DNA of 64,000 nucleotides from Clostridia bacterium (GCA_017379935.1 JAFNVC010000019.1:1-64000), one strand, 5' to 3'. Numbered from the stretch's first letter, positions 7,049 to 17,206 are shown. A program made the numbers and translations. The notes: a model not told the origin generated them from the sequence alone.

Positions 7049-8368
7049 ATGTCTGTAAAAATCTCATCAATAAAACCGCATTCACCTGCTTCGAGACATT
7101 TTATCAAAGCGGGCAGTAAGCTTATATCCGTCAACGGTCACGAGATCCGCGACGTGCTTGATTATCAGTTCTATATTGATGAGGATATCCTTGACCTTGT
7201 CATAGAAAAGCCGAACGGAAAGCAGAGAAAGGTAAGGCTCAGAAACTGTAACGGCGAAACGGGCTTTGAATTTGAAACCTACCTTATGGATAAACAGCGC
7301 CCTTGCGCCAACAACTGCATTTTCTGCTTCATTGACCAGATGCCGAAGGGTATGCGCGAAAGCCTTTATTTCAAGGATGACGATGCGCGTCTTTCCTTCC
7401 TTTTCGGTAATTACATTACGCTGACCAACCTCGGTGACAAGGATATCGACCGCATTATCGAAATGCATATCAGCCCCGTGAATATCTCCGTTCATACGAT
7501 GAATCCAGAGCTTCGCGTTAAGATGATGGGTAACAAGCGCGCGGGAAAGGTGCTTGAATATATAAAGCGCCTTGCAGCTGCAGGAATCAAGCTCAATACC
7601 CAGCTTGTGCTTTGCCCCGGCTATAATGACGGTGACGAGCTGAGCTACTCTCTTGAGGAATTGGGCAAGCTTTATCCCGCTGTTCAGAGCATCGCGGCGG
7701 TGCCTGTGGGACTTACCTGCCACCGCGACGGCTTAACTAACTTAAATCCGTTCACAAAAGAGCAATCTTTGGATGTAATTTTTAGAATAGATAGTTACAA
7801 TTCTTCTTTTTTGTGTTATAATAATATGAATATTGCTTTTGCGGCAGACGAATTCTATCTGAATGCAGGCTTACCGCTTCCCGAGGTTGAGCGTTACGGC
7901 GATTTTCCACAGCTTGAAAACGGTGTCGGAATGTGGTCGCTTCTCAAAAAGGAGTCCGACGAGGCTCTGGCAGACCTGCCCGAGGACTATGAATTGCCGT
8001 CAGAGCGTAAGGTAACAATTGCAACGGGTGTTGCGGCGTACGAGCTTATTAAGTACATCGCAGAAAACGTTGAGAAAAAAGTGAAAAATATCCGCATCAA
8101 TGTGGTTAAAATAGAAAACAGGCTCTTCGGTGAGACTATCACCGTCGCAGGACTTCTCTGCGGTAATGATATCTGCAACGCGCTCAGCGGCAAGGAGCTT
8201 TATGACGAGGTGCTTATTCCGTCAGTATGCCTTCGCAGAGAGGGCGATCTTTTCCTCGATGATATGAGCATTGAGCAGATGAACGAGAAATTAAAAATAA
8301 AGGTAACTCCCGTTGAAAGCGACGGGTATGTATTGCTCCAAAGAATTTTAGGTGAGGAGGACGAATAA
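7049..8368 (+). CDS. DUF512 family radical-SAM protein with N-terminal PDZ-like domain
   Basis: This 439-residue protein has a PDZ-like start (about 1-60: SPASRHFIKAGSKLISVNGHEIRD) followed by an Fe-S radical-SAM-like core with CANNCIFCFIDQMPKGMR (about 87-104) and the C-terminal DUF512 domain. The reaction is unknown in the family. It is typically encoded directly before der, as here (3 nt gap), and may act in ribosome assembly or RNA modification, though this is inference. GGGGG lies 8 nt before the ATG. A stretch at about 7745-7850 is markedly AT-rich against the rest of the gene but stays in frame. Confidence 0.9.
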   Translation: MSVKISSIKPHSPASRHFIKAGSKLISVNGHEIRDVLDYQFYIDEDILDLVIEKPNGKQRKVRLRNCNGETGFEFETYLMDKQRPCANNCIFCFIDQMPKGMRESLYFKDDDARLSFLFGNYITLTNLGDKDIDRIIEMHISPVNISVHTMNPELRVKMMGNKRAGKVLEYIKRLAAAGIKLNTQLVLCPGYNDGDELSYSLEELGKLYPAVQSIAAVPVGLTCHRDGLTNLNPFTKEQSLDVIFRIDSYNSSFLCYNNMNIAFAADEFYLNAGLPLPEVERYGDFPQLENGVGMWSLLKKESDEALADLPEDYELPSERKVTIATGVAAYELIKYIAENVEKKVKNIRINVVKIENRLFGETITVAGLLCGNDICNALSGKELYDEVLIPSVCLRREGDLFLDDMSIEQMNEKLKIKVTPVESDGYVLLQRILGEEDE

Positions 8369-8371
8369 AAT

Positions 8372-9703
8372 ATGGCAAGACCTATTGTAGCGGTTGTCGG
8401 TAGACCTAACGTCGGCAAATCAACGCTTTTCAATAAGCTTTGCGGTCAGCGCCTTTCAATCGTTGATGACACCCCCGGTGTTACGCGCGACAGAATCTAC
8501 GGTGACTGCGAGTGGCTGAACCACAATTTTCTGCTGGTTGATACGGGCGGTATCGAGCCTCATTCGGACGATATCATTCTTTCACAGATGCGCCGTCAGG
8601 CACAGCTTGCTATCGACAGCGCGGACGTTATCGTTATGGTAACGGATATGACAACAGGTGTTGTTGCGACCGACGAGGAGGTTGCGGCAATGCTTCAGCG
8701 CAGCGGAAAGCCCGTTGTGCTTTGTGTCAATAAGTGCGACCGCGTCGGCGAGCCACCGCTTGAATTTTACGAGTTCTATAACCTCTGCATCGGCGACCCG
8801 ATTCAGGTTTCAGCTGTTCACGGTCACGGAACGGGCGACCTTCTCGACGAGGTTGTCAAGTATTTCCCCGAAGAGGAAATGAACGAGGATGATGACGACA
8901 AAATCAAGGTTGCAGTCATCGGTAAGCCGAACGTCGGAAAATCCTCTCTTATCAACGCTATCGCAGGCGAGGAGAGAGTTATCGTTTCCAATATCGCGGG
9001 CACAACGCGAGATGCAACAGATACTCTTATTGAAAACAGCCACGGCAAATTTGTATTCATCGATACCGCAGGTATCAGAAGAAAGAGCAAGATTGACGAG
9101 GCTATCGAAAAATACAGCGTAATCCGCGCAAGAATGGCTGTCGAGCGTGCAACGGTATGCGTTATTATGATTGACGCGCAGGAGGGCTTTACGGAGCAGG
9201 ACTCCAAGGTTGCGGGTATCGCACACGACCTCGGCAAGGCTTGCATCATTGCTGTTAATAAGTGGGATGCAGTCGAAAAGGACGGCAAGACAATGGACTC
9301 CTACCGTAAGAAGCTTATGCAGGATTTCTCATTTATGTCCTACGCTCCGATTATTTTTATTTCTGCAAAGACAGGTCAGCGCCTTGACCGACTCTTCGAG
9401 CTTATCAAGTTCGTTGACGAGCAGAATGCGATGCGAATTTCAACGGGTAAGCTCAACGATGTCCTCGCGGAAGCTACCGCAAGAGTGCAGCCCCCGACGG
9501 ATAAGGGCAGACGTCTTAAGATTTATTATATGACTCAGGCATCGACGCGTCCGCCGACATTTGTATGCTTCGTCAACAAGAAGGAGCTTTTCCATTACAG
9601 CTACCAGCGTTATATCGACAATCAGATACGCGAGGTTTTCGGACTTGAAGGCACACCGACAAAGATGATGATCCGCGAAAGAGAATCGAAGTACGATAAA
9701 TAA
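8372..9703 (+). CDS. der: Ribosome biogenesis GTPase Der (EngA)
   Basis: This 443-residue protein carries the diagnostic tandem GTPase domains. The first has GRPNVGKS at 10-17, DTPGVTRD and NKCD; the second has GKPNVGKSS near 185, DTAGIRRKS and NKWD. A C-terminal KH-like domain ends MMIRERESKYDK. Der assembles the 50S ribosomal subunit. It starts 3 nt after the DUF512 stop codon, so the two are translationally coupled, and it belongs to the long operon extending to about 22561. Confidence 0.97.
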   Translation: MARPIVAVVGRPNVGKSTLFNKLCGQRLSIVDDTPGVTRDRIYGDCEWLNHNFLLVDTGGIEPHSDDIILSQMRRQAQLAIDSADVIVMVTDMTTGVVATDEEVAAMLQRSGKPVVLCVNKCDRVGEPPLEFYEFYNLCIGDPIQVSAVHGHGTGDLLDEVVKYFPEEEMNEDDDDKIKVAVIGKPNVGKSSLINAIAGEERVIVSNIAGTTRDATDTLIENSHGKFVFIDTAGIRRKSKIDEAIEKYSVIRARMAVERATVCVIMIDAQEGFTEQDSKVAGIAHDLGKACIIAVNKWDAVEKDGKTMDSYRKKLMQDFSFMSYAPIIFISAKTGQRLDRLFELIKFVDEQNAMRISTGKLNDVLAEATARVQPPTDKGRRLKIYYMTQASTRPPTFVCFVNKKELFHYSYQRYIDNQIREVFGLEGTPTKMMIRERESKYDK

Positions 9704-9712
9704 GGTGATTGT

Positions 9713-10195
9713 ATGAAAAAGAAAATCATAGCAATTATTCTGGCAGTTTTTCTTATTTCTGTTGTCGCGGCAGGTGTTGCCTTCGGCGACGACATTTTAG
9801 CTGTTATTGCGCACCGTGAAATTGTCGATGCTTATGATGATTATCCGCTTCAGACTAAAGAACGGGGCAACTATATACTTGTAAGCACAAGGCAGGAAGC
9901 CGACGACGGTGTTGTCGTATACAGTTTTGTGATAAAAGATAAAAACTCCGAAGAAATTGTTTTTAAATGTCCGGGTGCCTGGCGTTCGTGGGATTTAAAA
10001 TATATCGGATTTATCGATGACGGACTTGATATCCTTGTAGCTTCGGGTGATGTGGGTAATACCTGTTACAGCTACGCAGACGGCGAATGGACAGAAATCT
10101 ATAATCCCGAAAAAACAGATTATTCACAGTTAAGTGAAGATAAAGCTGTTTTTATCTCTGATGATTTTCAGGAATATTTTGATATGATTTCTTAA
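9713..10195 (+). CDS. Hypothetical membrane-anchored or secreted protein (160 aa)
   Basis: No family is recognised. Residues 4-24 (KIIAIILAVFLISVVAAGVAF) form a hydrophobic segment that could be a signal peptide or an N-terminal anchor. There is no lipobox Cys. The rest is soluble, acidic and rich in aromatic residues, with strands such as NYILVSTRQEADDGVVVYSFVI. The gene sits 9 nt after der and 18 nt before ruvC in the same operon, but the neighbours give no functional clue. Confidence 0.6.
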   Translation: MKKKIIAIILAVFLISVVAAGVAFGDDILAVIAHREIVDAYDDYPLQTKERGNYILVSTRQEADDGVVVYSFVIKDKNSEEIVFKCPGAWRSWDLKYIGFIDDGLDILVASGDVGNTCYSYADGEWTEIYNPEKTDYSQLSEDKAVFISDDFQEYFDMIS

Positions 10196-10213
10196 AAGAA
10201 AGGAGTACCGTAA

Positions 10214-10714
10214 ATGATTATTCTCGGAATTGACCCGGGCTACGCTATCGTCGGCTACGGTATTCTTGAATACAGCAATAACCACTTTACGGTTATGCAC
10301 TACGGTGCGGTCACTACCCCCGCGGGTATGCCCTTCAACCGCCGTTTGCAGATTATTTATGACGAGCTTGACGTGCTTATTTCAAAATATAAGCCCGATG
10401 TTATGGCTATCGAAAAGCTGTTTTACAACACGAATGCGAAAACAGTTATCGACGTCGCGCAGGCGAGGGGAGTTATCGTTCTTGCCGCGCAGAAGCACGG
10501 ACTTGAGATTGCGGAATATACGCCGCTTCAGGTCAAGCAGAGCGTCGTCGGCTACGGCAGAGCCGAGAAAAAGCAGGTGCAGGAAATGATGCGCATTATG
10601 CTCAAGCTTGATAAAATCCCGAAGCCCGACGATACCGCCGATGCCCTCGCTATGGCTATCTGCCACGCGCATACGAGCGGCTCACTTGTCGGCAAGCTTA
10701 AAAAATATTATTAA
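10214..10714 (+). CDS. ruvC: Holliday junction resolvase RuvC
   Basis: This 166-residue endonuclease resolves four-way DNA junctions in recombination and repair. The RNase-H-like fold carries the acidic catalytic set: D7 (GIDPGYAIVGYG), E67 (MAIEKLFY), and the C-terminal D pair in PDDTADALAMAICHAH. AAAGGAG lies 10 nt before the ATG. It leads the ruvC-ruvA-ruvB cluster. Confidence 0.97.
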   Translation: MIILGIDPGYAIVGYGILEYSNNHFTVMHYGAVTTPAGMPFNRRLQIIYDELDVLISKYKPDVMAIEKLFYNTNAKTVIDVAQARGVIVLAAQKHGLEIAEYTPLQVKQSVVGYGRAEKKQVQEMMRIMLKLDKIPKPDDTADALAMAICHAHTSGSLVGKLKKYY

Positions 10715-10738
10715 ACCTATAATAAGAGGTGAGAAACG

Positions 10739-11335
10739 ATGATATATTCATTAACGGGAGAAATCGTAACCGTTGAACCTAACGGCTTTGCCGTGCAGTG
10801 CGGCGGAGTTGCGTTTTTCTGCTTTTCGACTATGAACACCCTGCAGAAGGTGGGGCAGAAGGGGGCACAGGCAACTGTTTTCACTTACCTGAATGTCCGT
10901 GAGGATGCTATGGAGCTGTATGGGTTTTATACAAAAAATGAGCTTGATGCATTCAAACAGCTTATCACCGTTTCAGGTGTCGGCCCGAAGGCGGCACTTG
11001 CAATCCTCTCTGTTATGACTCCCGATCAGCTTGCGCTGAGCATCGCATCGGGTGATGTCAAGGCAATCACAAAGGCTCAGGGCGTTGGTGCAAAGATTGC
11101 ACAGCGTATTGTGCTTGAGCTTAAAAACAAATTTTCAACAGACCTTACCGCAGAGCAGTCGGATGTCGTTGCCGCGATACAGTCGGCAGATACGTCCGCA
11201 GACCTTTCCGAGGCTATCGAGGCTCTTATTCAGCTCGGCTACAGCCGCTCGGAGGCTGCCGCGGCGGTCAGCAAGCTTGATAAGTCGCTTCCCGTTGAGG
11301 AGCTTATCCGACTTGCTCTTAAATCACTTATATAA
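10739..11335 (+). CDS. ruvA: Holliday junction branch-migration protein RuvA
   Basis: A 198-residue DNA-binding subunit that holds the junction open and recruits RuvB. The N-terminal OB-fold (about 1-63) is followed by helix-hairpin-helix motifs (LITVSGVGPKAALAIL and ITKAQGVGAKIAQRIVLEL) and a flexible linker to the C-terminal RuvB-binding helices (about 150-198, LIQLGYSRSEAAAAV). AGAGGTGAG precedes the ATG. It follows ruvC by 24 nt. Confidence 0.97.
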   Translation: MIYSLTGEIVTVEPNGFAVQCGGVAFFCFSTMNTLQKVGQKGAQATVFTYLNVREDAMELYGFYTKNELDAFKQLITVSGVGPKAALAILSVMTPDQLALSIASGDVKAITKAQGVGAKIAQRIVLELKNKFSTDLTAEQSDVVAAIQSADTSADLSEAIEALIQLGYSRSEAAAAVSKLDKSLPVEELIRLALKSLI

Positions 11336-11347
11336 GGAGGTATTCGT

Positions 11348-12418
11348 ATGGACGAAATGGATTATGAAAACCGAATAGTCGCGCCCGAATACCTTGATAT
11401 GGATTCCGATGTTGAGCGTCAGCTACGTCCGAGAACGATTGACGAATACATCGGCCAGTCCAAGGCAAAGGAAAATCTTTCGATTTATATTGAGGCGGCA
11501 AGGCACAGAGGCGAGCCTCTCGACCACGTTCTGCTTTACGGCCCGCCGGGTCTCGGTAAAACGACACTCGCCGGTATTATCGCGAACGAAATGGGAGTCA
11601 GCTTCCGCGTAACGTCGGGACCCGCTATCGAAAAGCCGAAGGATCTTGCGGCCTTGCTTACCAACCTTAACGAAGGCGACGTTCTTTTTATCGACGAAAT
11701 CCACCGTATGAACAGAAGCGTTGAAGAGGTGCTTTACCCCGCTATGGAGGATAACGCTCTCGACATCATCATCGGTCAGGGTCCGTCGGCAAGAAGTATC
11801 CGCATAGATTTGCCGAAATTCACGCTTGTCGGTGCAACGACCCGTGCAGGTCAGCTCAGCGCGCCGCTCCGCGACCGTTTCGGCGTTGTGCTTCGTCTTG
11901 AACTTTACTCACCCGAGGAGCTTTCGAGTATTGTCAAGCGAAGTGCGGGAATTTTAAAAATAGATATCGACGAAGAGGGTGCGCTGCAGATTGCATCGCG
12001 TTCAAGAGGTACACCGCGAATTGCAAACCGCCTTCTCAAGCGTGCAAGAGACTTTGCACAGGTGCTTGCGGACGGTGTAATCACGGGTGAGAGTGCGGAC
12101 CTTGCACTCAACCGTCTTGAGGTTGACCCCCTCGGACTCGATTCGATTGACAGACTGCTGCTTACTTCTATGATAAGAAACTACAACGGCGGACCTGTCG
12201 GACTTGAAACAATCGCCGCCGCAATCGGCGAGGAAGCAATAACAATAGAGGACGTATGCGAGCCTTATCTTATGCAGATAGGCTTCCTTTCACGAACACC
12301 GCGCGGAAGAATGGTAACCCCTGCCGCTTATAAGCATCTCGGCTTACCGATTCCGACGCAGAGCGGTGCTTCGACAAATCCGATACCATTGGCTGAACAG
12401 CAGAAATTAGATTTGTAA
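11348..12418 (+). CDS. ruvB: Holliday junction branch-migration helicase RuvB
   Basis: A 356-residue AAA+ motor that drives branch migration with RuvA. Seen motifs are Walker A GPPGLGKT (about 63-70), Walker B LFIDEIHR, the sensor GATTRAG, and the C-terminal winged helix with FLSRTPRGR. The start overlaps a GGAGG ribosome site 7 nt upstream. It lies 12 nt after ruvA, giving the usual ruvCAB arrangement. Confidence 0.97.
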   Translation: MDEMDYENRIVAPEYLDMDSDVERQLRPRTIDEYIGQSKAKENLSIYIEAARHRGEPLDHVLLYGPPGLGKTTLAGIIANEMGVSFRVTSGPAIEKPKDLAALLTNLNEGDVLFIDEIHRMNRSVEEVLYPAMEDNALDIIIGQGPSARSIRIDLPKFTLVGATTRAGQLSAPLRDRFGVVLRLELYSPEELSSIVKRSAGILKIDIDEEGALQIASRSRGTPRIANRLLKRARDFAQVLADGVITGESADLALNRLEVDPLGLDSIDRLLLTSMIRNYNGGPVGLETIAAAIGEEAITIEDVCEPYLMQIGFLSRTPRGRMVTPAAYKHLGLPIPTQSGASTNPIPLAEQQKLDL

Positions 12419-12429
12419 GGAGCGTTACG

Positions 12430-13782
12430 TTGGGCAGATTATTCGGTACGGACGGTGCAAGAGGTATTGCAAACTCCGAGCTTACGTGTGAGCTTGCAAT
12501 GCAGATAGGACGTGCAACGGCAATGGTTCTCATTGCCACGGATAAGAAACGACCGAAGGTAATGATCGGTATGGATACGAGAATTTCCTCAAATATGCTC
12601 GCATCCGCAATAACGGCAGGGCTTTGCTCCGTCGGTGCGGACGTTATGCAGCTTGGGGTGATTCCCACTCCGGCGGTCGCTTTTCTTGTAAGGAAGTACG
12701 AATATGATGCGGCGGTGATGATTACCGCCTCGCATAACCCTTGTGAATATAACGGAATTAAAATTTTTCAGTCGGACGGCTATAAGCTGCCTGATGAGCT
12801 TGAAGAGAAAATCGAAGCGATCATTCTTGACGGTGTCAGACTTCCGCCCGTAAAAATCGGTGCGGATATCGGCAGACTCCGTACGACGGAAATGCCCGTA
12901 TTCGATTATGTCTCTCATCTTATTTCAACCGTTGAAGGCGTTGATTTTTCGGGTTATAAGGTTGCTGTCGACTGCGCCAACGGTGCGGCAAGCGTCACGG
13001 CACCCGAACTTTTCGCTCAGCTCGGTGTTGACAGTCATATAAAGTCATCAATCCCTAACGGCATCAACATCAACCGTGACTGCGGCTCAACGAGCCTTAA
13101 CGGTCTTCAGCGTTTTGTTAAGGAATATAAGTGCGACGTCGGCTTTGCCTTTGACGGCGATGCGGACAGAATGCTTGCCGTTGACGAAAACGGCGGGGTC
13201 GTGGACGGCGATAAAATTATCGCAATCTGCGCAAAGGATATGAAAAACGCAGGCGTGCTCGCCAATGATACTGCGGTTGTCACCGTTATGAGCAATATGG
13301 GCTTTTTTGAGTTCTGCAAAAATAACGGCATAAAAGTTGAGACAACCAAGGTCGGCGACAGATATGTCCTTGAGAATATGGTGGAAAACGGCTACAAAAT
13401 CGGCGGTGAACAGTCAGGTCACGTTATCTTTTCGGATTTTGCAACAACGGGTGACGGACAGCTGACGGCTATTCAGCTTCTTTCTGTTATGAAGCGTACG
13501 GGTAAAAAGCTCTCGGAGCTTGCCGCAGAGATGCCTGTGTTCCCGCAGGTGCTTATAAATGTGCGCGTTTCGCAGATGGGTAAGGCGCGCTGTAATAACG
13601 ATATTGAAATCAGAAAAGCAATAGAGAGTGCCGAGCGTGAGCTTGGTGACGGGGGCAGGGTGCTTGTCCGTGTGTCGGGCACAGAGCCGCTTGTCCGCGT
13701 TATGCTTGAGGGCAGGGATGAGGAAAAAATCAGAATCCTTGCCGAAGAGATTGCAGAGGTTATAAAAGAAAGACTAATTTAA
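12430..13782 (+). CDS. glmM: Phosphoglucosamine mutase
   Basis: A 450-residue enzyme converting glucosamine-6-phosphate to glucosamine-1-phosphate for UDP-GlcNAc and peptidoglycan. The start is TTG, giving MGRLFGTDGARG, with AAGGAG overlapping the ruvB stop. The phosphorylated active-site Ser is S101 in MITASHNPCEYNG. The metal loop is FDGDADR near 240, and the C-terminal phosphate-binding RVSGTEPLVRVMLEG is clear. It is translationally close to ruvB (11 nt). Confidence 0.97.
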   Translation: MGRLFGTDGARGIANSELTCELAMQIGRATAMVLIATDKKRPKVMIGMDTRISSNMLASAITAGLCSVGADVMQLGVIPTPAVAFLVRKYEYDAAVMITASHNPCEYNGIKIFQSDGYKLPDELEEKIEAIILDGVRLPPVKIGADIGRLRTTEMPVFDYVSHLISTVEGVDFSGYKVAVDCANGAASVTAPELFAQLGVDSHIKSSIPNGININRDCGSTSLNGLQRFVKEYKCDVGFAFDGDADRMLAVDENGGVVDGDKIIAICAKDMKNAGVLANDTAVVTVMSNMGFFEFCKNNGIKVETTKVGDRYVLENMVENGYKIGGEQSGHVIFSDFATTGDGQLTAIQLLSVMKRTGKKLSELAAEMPVFPQVLINVRVSQMGKARCNNDIEIRKAIESAERELGDGGRVLVRVSGTEPLVRVMLEGRDEEKIRILAEEIAEVIKERLI

Positions 13783-13806
13783 AAAGCTTGAACGGAGGAT
13801 GTCAAA

Positions 13807-14670
13807 ATGAGAATTGCAGACGGTTGGAAGGATTATGAGCTCCTCGACTGCTCAGACGGAGAAAAGCTCGAGCGTTGGGGCGATATTATACTTATCCGTC
13901 CCGACCCGCAGGTAATCTGGCAGACTCCGAAAAAGCATCCCTTGTGGAAGAATGCGCACGCGCGCTATAACCGCTCGTCCTCGGGCGGCGGACATTGGGA
14001 GGTTTTAAAGAAAACTCCCGACGCGTGGCGTATCAATTACGGTGAGCTTAGCTTCAATGTCAAGACAATGGGCTTCAAGCACACGGGACTTTTCCCTGAG
14101 CAGGCAGTCAACTGGGATTATACAGCCGGGCTTATCAGAAATGCGGGCAGACCGATAAAGGTGCTTAACCTTTTCTCATATACGGGCGGTGCAACCGTCG
14201 CTTGCCTTAAGGCAGGAGCACAGGTTGTGCATGTCGATGCCTCAAAGGGTATGGTAGCCTGGGCAAAGGAAAATGCCGTCGCATCGGGTGTCAGCGATAA
14301 GCCCGTCAGATGGATTGTTGACGACTGCATAAAGTTTGTTCAGCGTGAAATCCGCAGAGGTAATAAATATGACGTCATCATTATGGACCCGCCGTCATAC
14401 GGAAGAGGTCCCGGCGGTGAGGTATGGAAGCTCGAGGACGAAATTTACGATTTTGTCGAGCTTTGCTCCAACGTGCTTTCCGATGATCCGCTTATGGTGC
14501 TTATCAATTCTTATACAACGGGACTTTCTCCTGCAGTTATGGAGTATATATTAGGTTCAATCATCACCCCGAAGTTCGGCGGTAAGCTTTCGTGCAGCGA
14601 AATCGGCTTGCCCGTAACTCAGACGGGAATGGTGCTTCCGTGCGGAGCATCGGCAATCTGGCAGAGGTAA
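13807..14670 (+). CDS. Class I SAM-dependent RNA methyltransferase (RlmI/RlmK-like core)
   Basis: A 287-residue methyltransferase. The SAM-binding motif is VLNLFSYTGGATVACLKAG (about 116-134) with the acidic VVHVDASKGMVAWAKENA. The catalytic loop IIMDPPSYGRGPGGEVWKL (about 194-212) is typical of rRNA-modifying enzymes in the RlmI/RlmK/YwbD group, but no N-terminal PUA domain is present. The RNA target is not shown. GGAGG lies 10 nt before the ATG and it ends 3 nt before ecfA1. Confidence 0.88.
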   Translation: MRIADGWKDYELLDCSDGEKLERWGDIILIRPDPQVIWQTPKKHPLWKNAHARYNRSSSGGGHWEVLKKTPDAWRINYGELSFNVKTMGFKHTGLFPEQAVNWDYTAGLIRNAGRPIKVLNLFSYTGGATVACLKAGAQVVHVDASKGMVAWAKENAVASGVSDKPVRWIVDDCIKFVQREIRRGNKYDVIIMDPPSYGRGPGGEVWKLEDEIYDFVELCSNVLSDDPLMVLINSYTTGLSPAVMEYILGSIITPKFGGKLSCSEIGLPVTQTGMVLPCGASAIWQR

Positions 14671-14673
14671 ATT

Positions 14674-15534
14674 ATGGAAGATAAAATTATCATAAAATTT
14701 GATAATGTCTCTTTTGCCTACGAGGCAAGCGAGGAGGATACGGCCGCCACACAGGTTGTGGATGGCTTTAACCTCTGTGTGCCCGAGGGTCAGTTTCTTG
14801 CTGTGCTCGGTCATAACGGATGCGGAAAATCAACCGTCGCAAAGCTTATCAACGGCATTCTCGTGCCGTCCTCGGGCAAGGTTACGGTTGCTGGTCTTGA
14901 TACCTCAGATGACGATAAGGTGACGGATGTCCGCCGTACCGTCGGTATGGTCTTTCAGAATCCCGACAACCAGATTGTTGCAACAATCGTCGAGGATGAC
15001 GTTGCCTTCGGTCCCGAAAATCTCGGTGTACCTCCGCTCGAAATCCGTCAGCGTGTTGACGATGCGCTGAAGGCTGTCGGAATGTACGAATTCCGCGGTC
15101 GCGAGCCTCACCGTCTTTCAGGCGGACAGAAGCAGCGTGTGGCAATCGCAGGTGTTATCGCGATGAATACGAAATGCATCGTAATGGATGAGCCTACCGC
15201 AATGCTTGACCCTCACGGCAGGCAGGAGGTTATGGATACTATTCAGATGCTTAATAAGGAACGCGGAATTACCGTTATTCTTATCACTCATTATATGGAT
15301 GAAGCAGTTAAGGCTGACCGTGTTGTTGTTATGGATAAGGGTGAAATCGTCCTTGACGGTGTACCGCGTGACGTATTCAGAAACGTTGAAAAATTAAAAT
15401 CGCTCGGTCTCGATGTTCCGCAGGCTACCGAGCTTGCATACAGATTAAGAAAAGCAGGCGTTGATATCCCTGATAACATTCTTGATGAAAATGAATGTGC
15501 AGCGGCGATATTTTCTGCATTGGAGGTGAAGTGA
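14674..15534 (+). CDS. ecfA1: ECF transporter ATPase EcfA1
   Basis: A 286-residue ABC ATPase of an energy-coupling-factor vitamin/metal importer. Walker [10 protein letters not shown] (about 48-56), Q-loop FQNPDNQ, signature LSGGQKQR and Walker B with [13 protein letters not shown] are present, plus an ECF-type C-terminal tail. It is followed by ecfA2 with a 1-nt stop/start overlap, then ecfT, so it is the shared (group II) module. No substrate-binding S component is encoded here, so it must be elsewhere. Confidence 0.95.
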   Translation: MEDKIIIKFDNVSFAYEASEEDTAATQVVDGFNLCVPEGQFLAVLGHNGCGKSTVAKLINGILVPSSGKVTVAGLDTSDDDKVTDVRRTVGMVFQNPDNQIVATIVEDDVAFGPENLGVPPLEIRQRVDDALKAVGMYEFRGREPHRLSGGQKQRVAIAGVIAMNTKCIVMDEPTAMLDPHGRQEVMDTIQMLNKERGITVILITHYMDEAVKADRVVVMDKGEIVLDGVPRDVFRNVEKLKSLGLDVPQATELAYRLRKAGVDIPDNILDENECAAAIFSALEVK

Positions 15535-16388
15535 TGCCGATACTTTCAGCAAAGGGCGTTACTCATCTTTATAACAAGGGAACGCCGAGCCAGTCAAAGG
15601 CTATTTATGATATAAATGTAGATATCGAAGAGGGTGAGCTTGTCGGTGTTATCGGACACACAGGCTCAGGTAAAAGCACCCTCGTTCAGCATTTCAACGG
15701 AATTTTAAAGCCTGACGAGGGACAGATTATCGTTGACGGTAAGGATATCTGGGCGGATAAAAAGTCGACACGCGAGGCACGCTTCAAGGTTGGTCTCTGC
15801 TTCCAGTATCCCGAATATCAGCTTTTCGAAGAAACGGTTTATAAGGATATTTCCTTCGGTCCTAAGAATATGGGACTTTCCGAGGATGAGATAGAAAAAA
15901 GAGTTCTCCTTGCCGCAGAATATGTCGGACTCAAAAAGGAGCTTCTCGAAAAATCTCCCTTCGACCTTTCGGGCGGTGAAAAGCGCCGTGCCGCAATCGC
16001 GGGTGTTATCGCAATGCAGCCGAAGGTGCTTATTCTCGATGAGCCGACGGCAGGTCTTGACCCGAAGGGAAGGGATAAAATTCTCGATATGATAAAGTCA
16101 TACCGCGAAAAAACAGGCAGCACGGTTCTGCTTGTTTCCCACAGTATGGAGGATGTTGCAAAAATCGCAACGAAGGTACTTGTTATGAACGATTCGCGCG
16201 TTGAGATGTACGGTACGGTTGACGAGGTTTATTCTCACAGCGAGGAGCTTCGCAAAATCGGGCTTAACATACCGCAGGTTTCAAAAATTTTCGAGCTGTT
16301 AAAGCAGAACGGCTGTGATCTTGGCTCAGCCTATACAGTCGAAAGGGCTGTTGAGCTTATCCTCGCAAGAGGAGGTGTCGGTGTATGA
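15534..16388 (+). CDS. ecfA2: ECF transporter ATPase EcfA2
   Basis: A 284-residue second ABC ATPase of the ECF module. The start is the ATG at 15534, which overlaps the ecfA1 stop (TGATG) and follows GGAGGTGAAG; the longer reading frame upstream is unlikely. Walker A is GHTGSGKST, the signature LSGGEKRR and Walker B LILDEPTAGLDP. The pairing FQYPEYQLFEETV is typical of EcfA2. It overlaps ecfT by 4 nt. Confidence 0.95.
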   Translation: MPILSAKGVTHLYNKGTPSQSKAIYDINVDIEEGELVGVIGHTGSGKSTLVQHFNGILKPDEGQIIVDGKDIWADKKSTREARFKVGLCFQYPEYQLFEETVYKDISFGPKNMGLSEDEIEKRVLLAAEYVGLKKELLEKSPFDLSGGEKRRAAIAGVIAMQPKVLILDEPTAGLDPKGRDKILDMIKSYREKTGSTVLLVSHSMEDVAKIATKVLVMNDSRVEMYGTVDEVYSHSEELRKIGLNIPQVSKIFELLKQNGCDLGSAYTVERAVELILARGGVGV

Positions 16389-17206
16389 TCAAGGATATAA
16401 CGATCGGTCAGTATTTCATCGGCAACAGTGTGCTTCACCGTCTTGATGCAAGAATGAAGATTATTCTCACACTTGCCTTTATCGTCTCAATTTTTGTCTG
16501 TCAGAGCTTTCCTGCTCTGGCACTGATGGTAGTTTTTACCGCCGTGGTTGTGCTTATCTCGGGAGTTCCGGTTAAAATGGTCCTCAAGAGCATAAAGCCG
16601 ATTGCGATTATTGTCGCATTTACCTCGATTCTCAATATTTTTTATGTCAAGGGCGGAACACCGCTTATCGACTGGAAATTCATTCATATTACCTCTAACG
16701 GTGTGTTCACAGCGTTGTTTATGGCGGTGCGGATTGTCTGCCTTGTTGTGATAAGCTCAATGCTTACCTATACGACAACACCGACAATGCTTACCGATGC
16801 TATTGAAAAGCTGCTTTCACCCTTAAAGCTTTTCAAAATTCCCGTTTCAACTCTTGCTATGATGATGACGCTTGCATTACGCTTCATTCCGACGCTTATT
16901 GACGAAATCGACCGCATCACTAACGCGCAGAAGGCAAGAGGCGCAAATCTTGATGACGGCAATTTTATAGAAAGAATAAAGGCTCTCGTGCCGATCATTG
17001 TTCCGCTTTTCGTCTCATCAATCCGCCGTGCTTACGAGCTTGCGGATGCGATGGATTGCCGTTGCTATACGGGTGGACCGGGCAGAACGAGAATGAAGCA
17101 GATGAAGCTTCAGGTACGTGATTTTATTGCACTCGGCGTTATGGCTCTGCTTATCGCAGGTATCGTTGTGCTTAACATCTTCTTCAAGGCGGTGCTTGTC
17201 AGATGA
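16385..17206 (+). CDS. ecfT: ECF transporter transmembrane protein EcfT
   Basis: A 273-residue membrane coupling protein. About five or six hydrophobic segments are visible (about 27-60, 70-90, 105-130, 150-165 and 245-265), and the signature coupling-helix motifs NAQKARGA and DAMDCRCYTGG are present. It docks both ATPases and an S subunit. The ATGA overlaps with ecfA2 and with truA indicate tight co-translation. Confidence 0.94.
   Translation: MIKDITIGQYFIGNSVLHRLDARMKIILTLAFIVSIFVCQSFPALALMVVFTAVVVLISGVPVKMVLKSIKPIAIIVAFTSILNIFYVKGGTPLIDWKFIHITSNGVFTALFMAVRIVCLVVISSMLTYTTTPTMLTDAIEKLLSPLKLFKIPVSTLAMMMTLALRFIPTLIDEIDRITNAQKARGANLDDGNFIERIKALVPIIVPLFVSSIRRAYELADAMDCRCYTGGPGRTRMKQMKLQVRDFIALGVMALLIAGIVVLNIFFKAVLVR

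Noticed and set aside
7082-7723. Minus-strand frame of 213 residues
   Set aside because: It lies opposite the DUF512 gene and has no start signals or recognisable domain.
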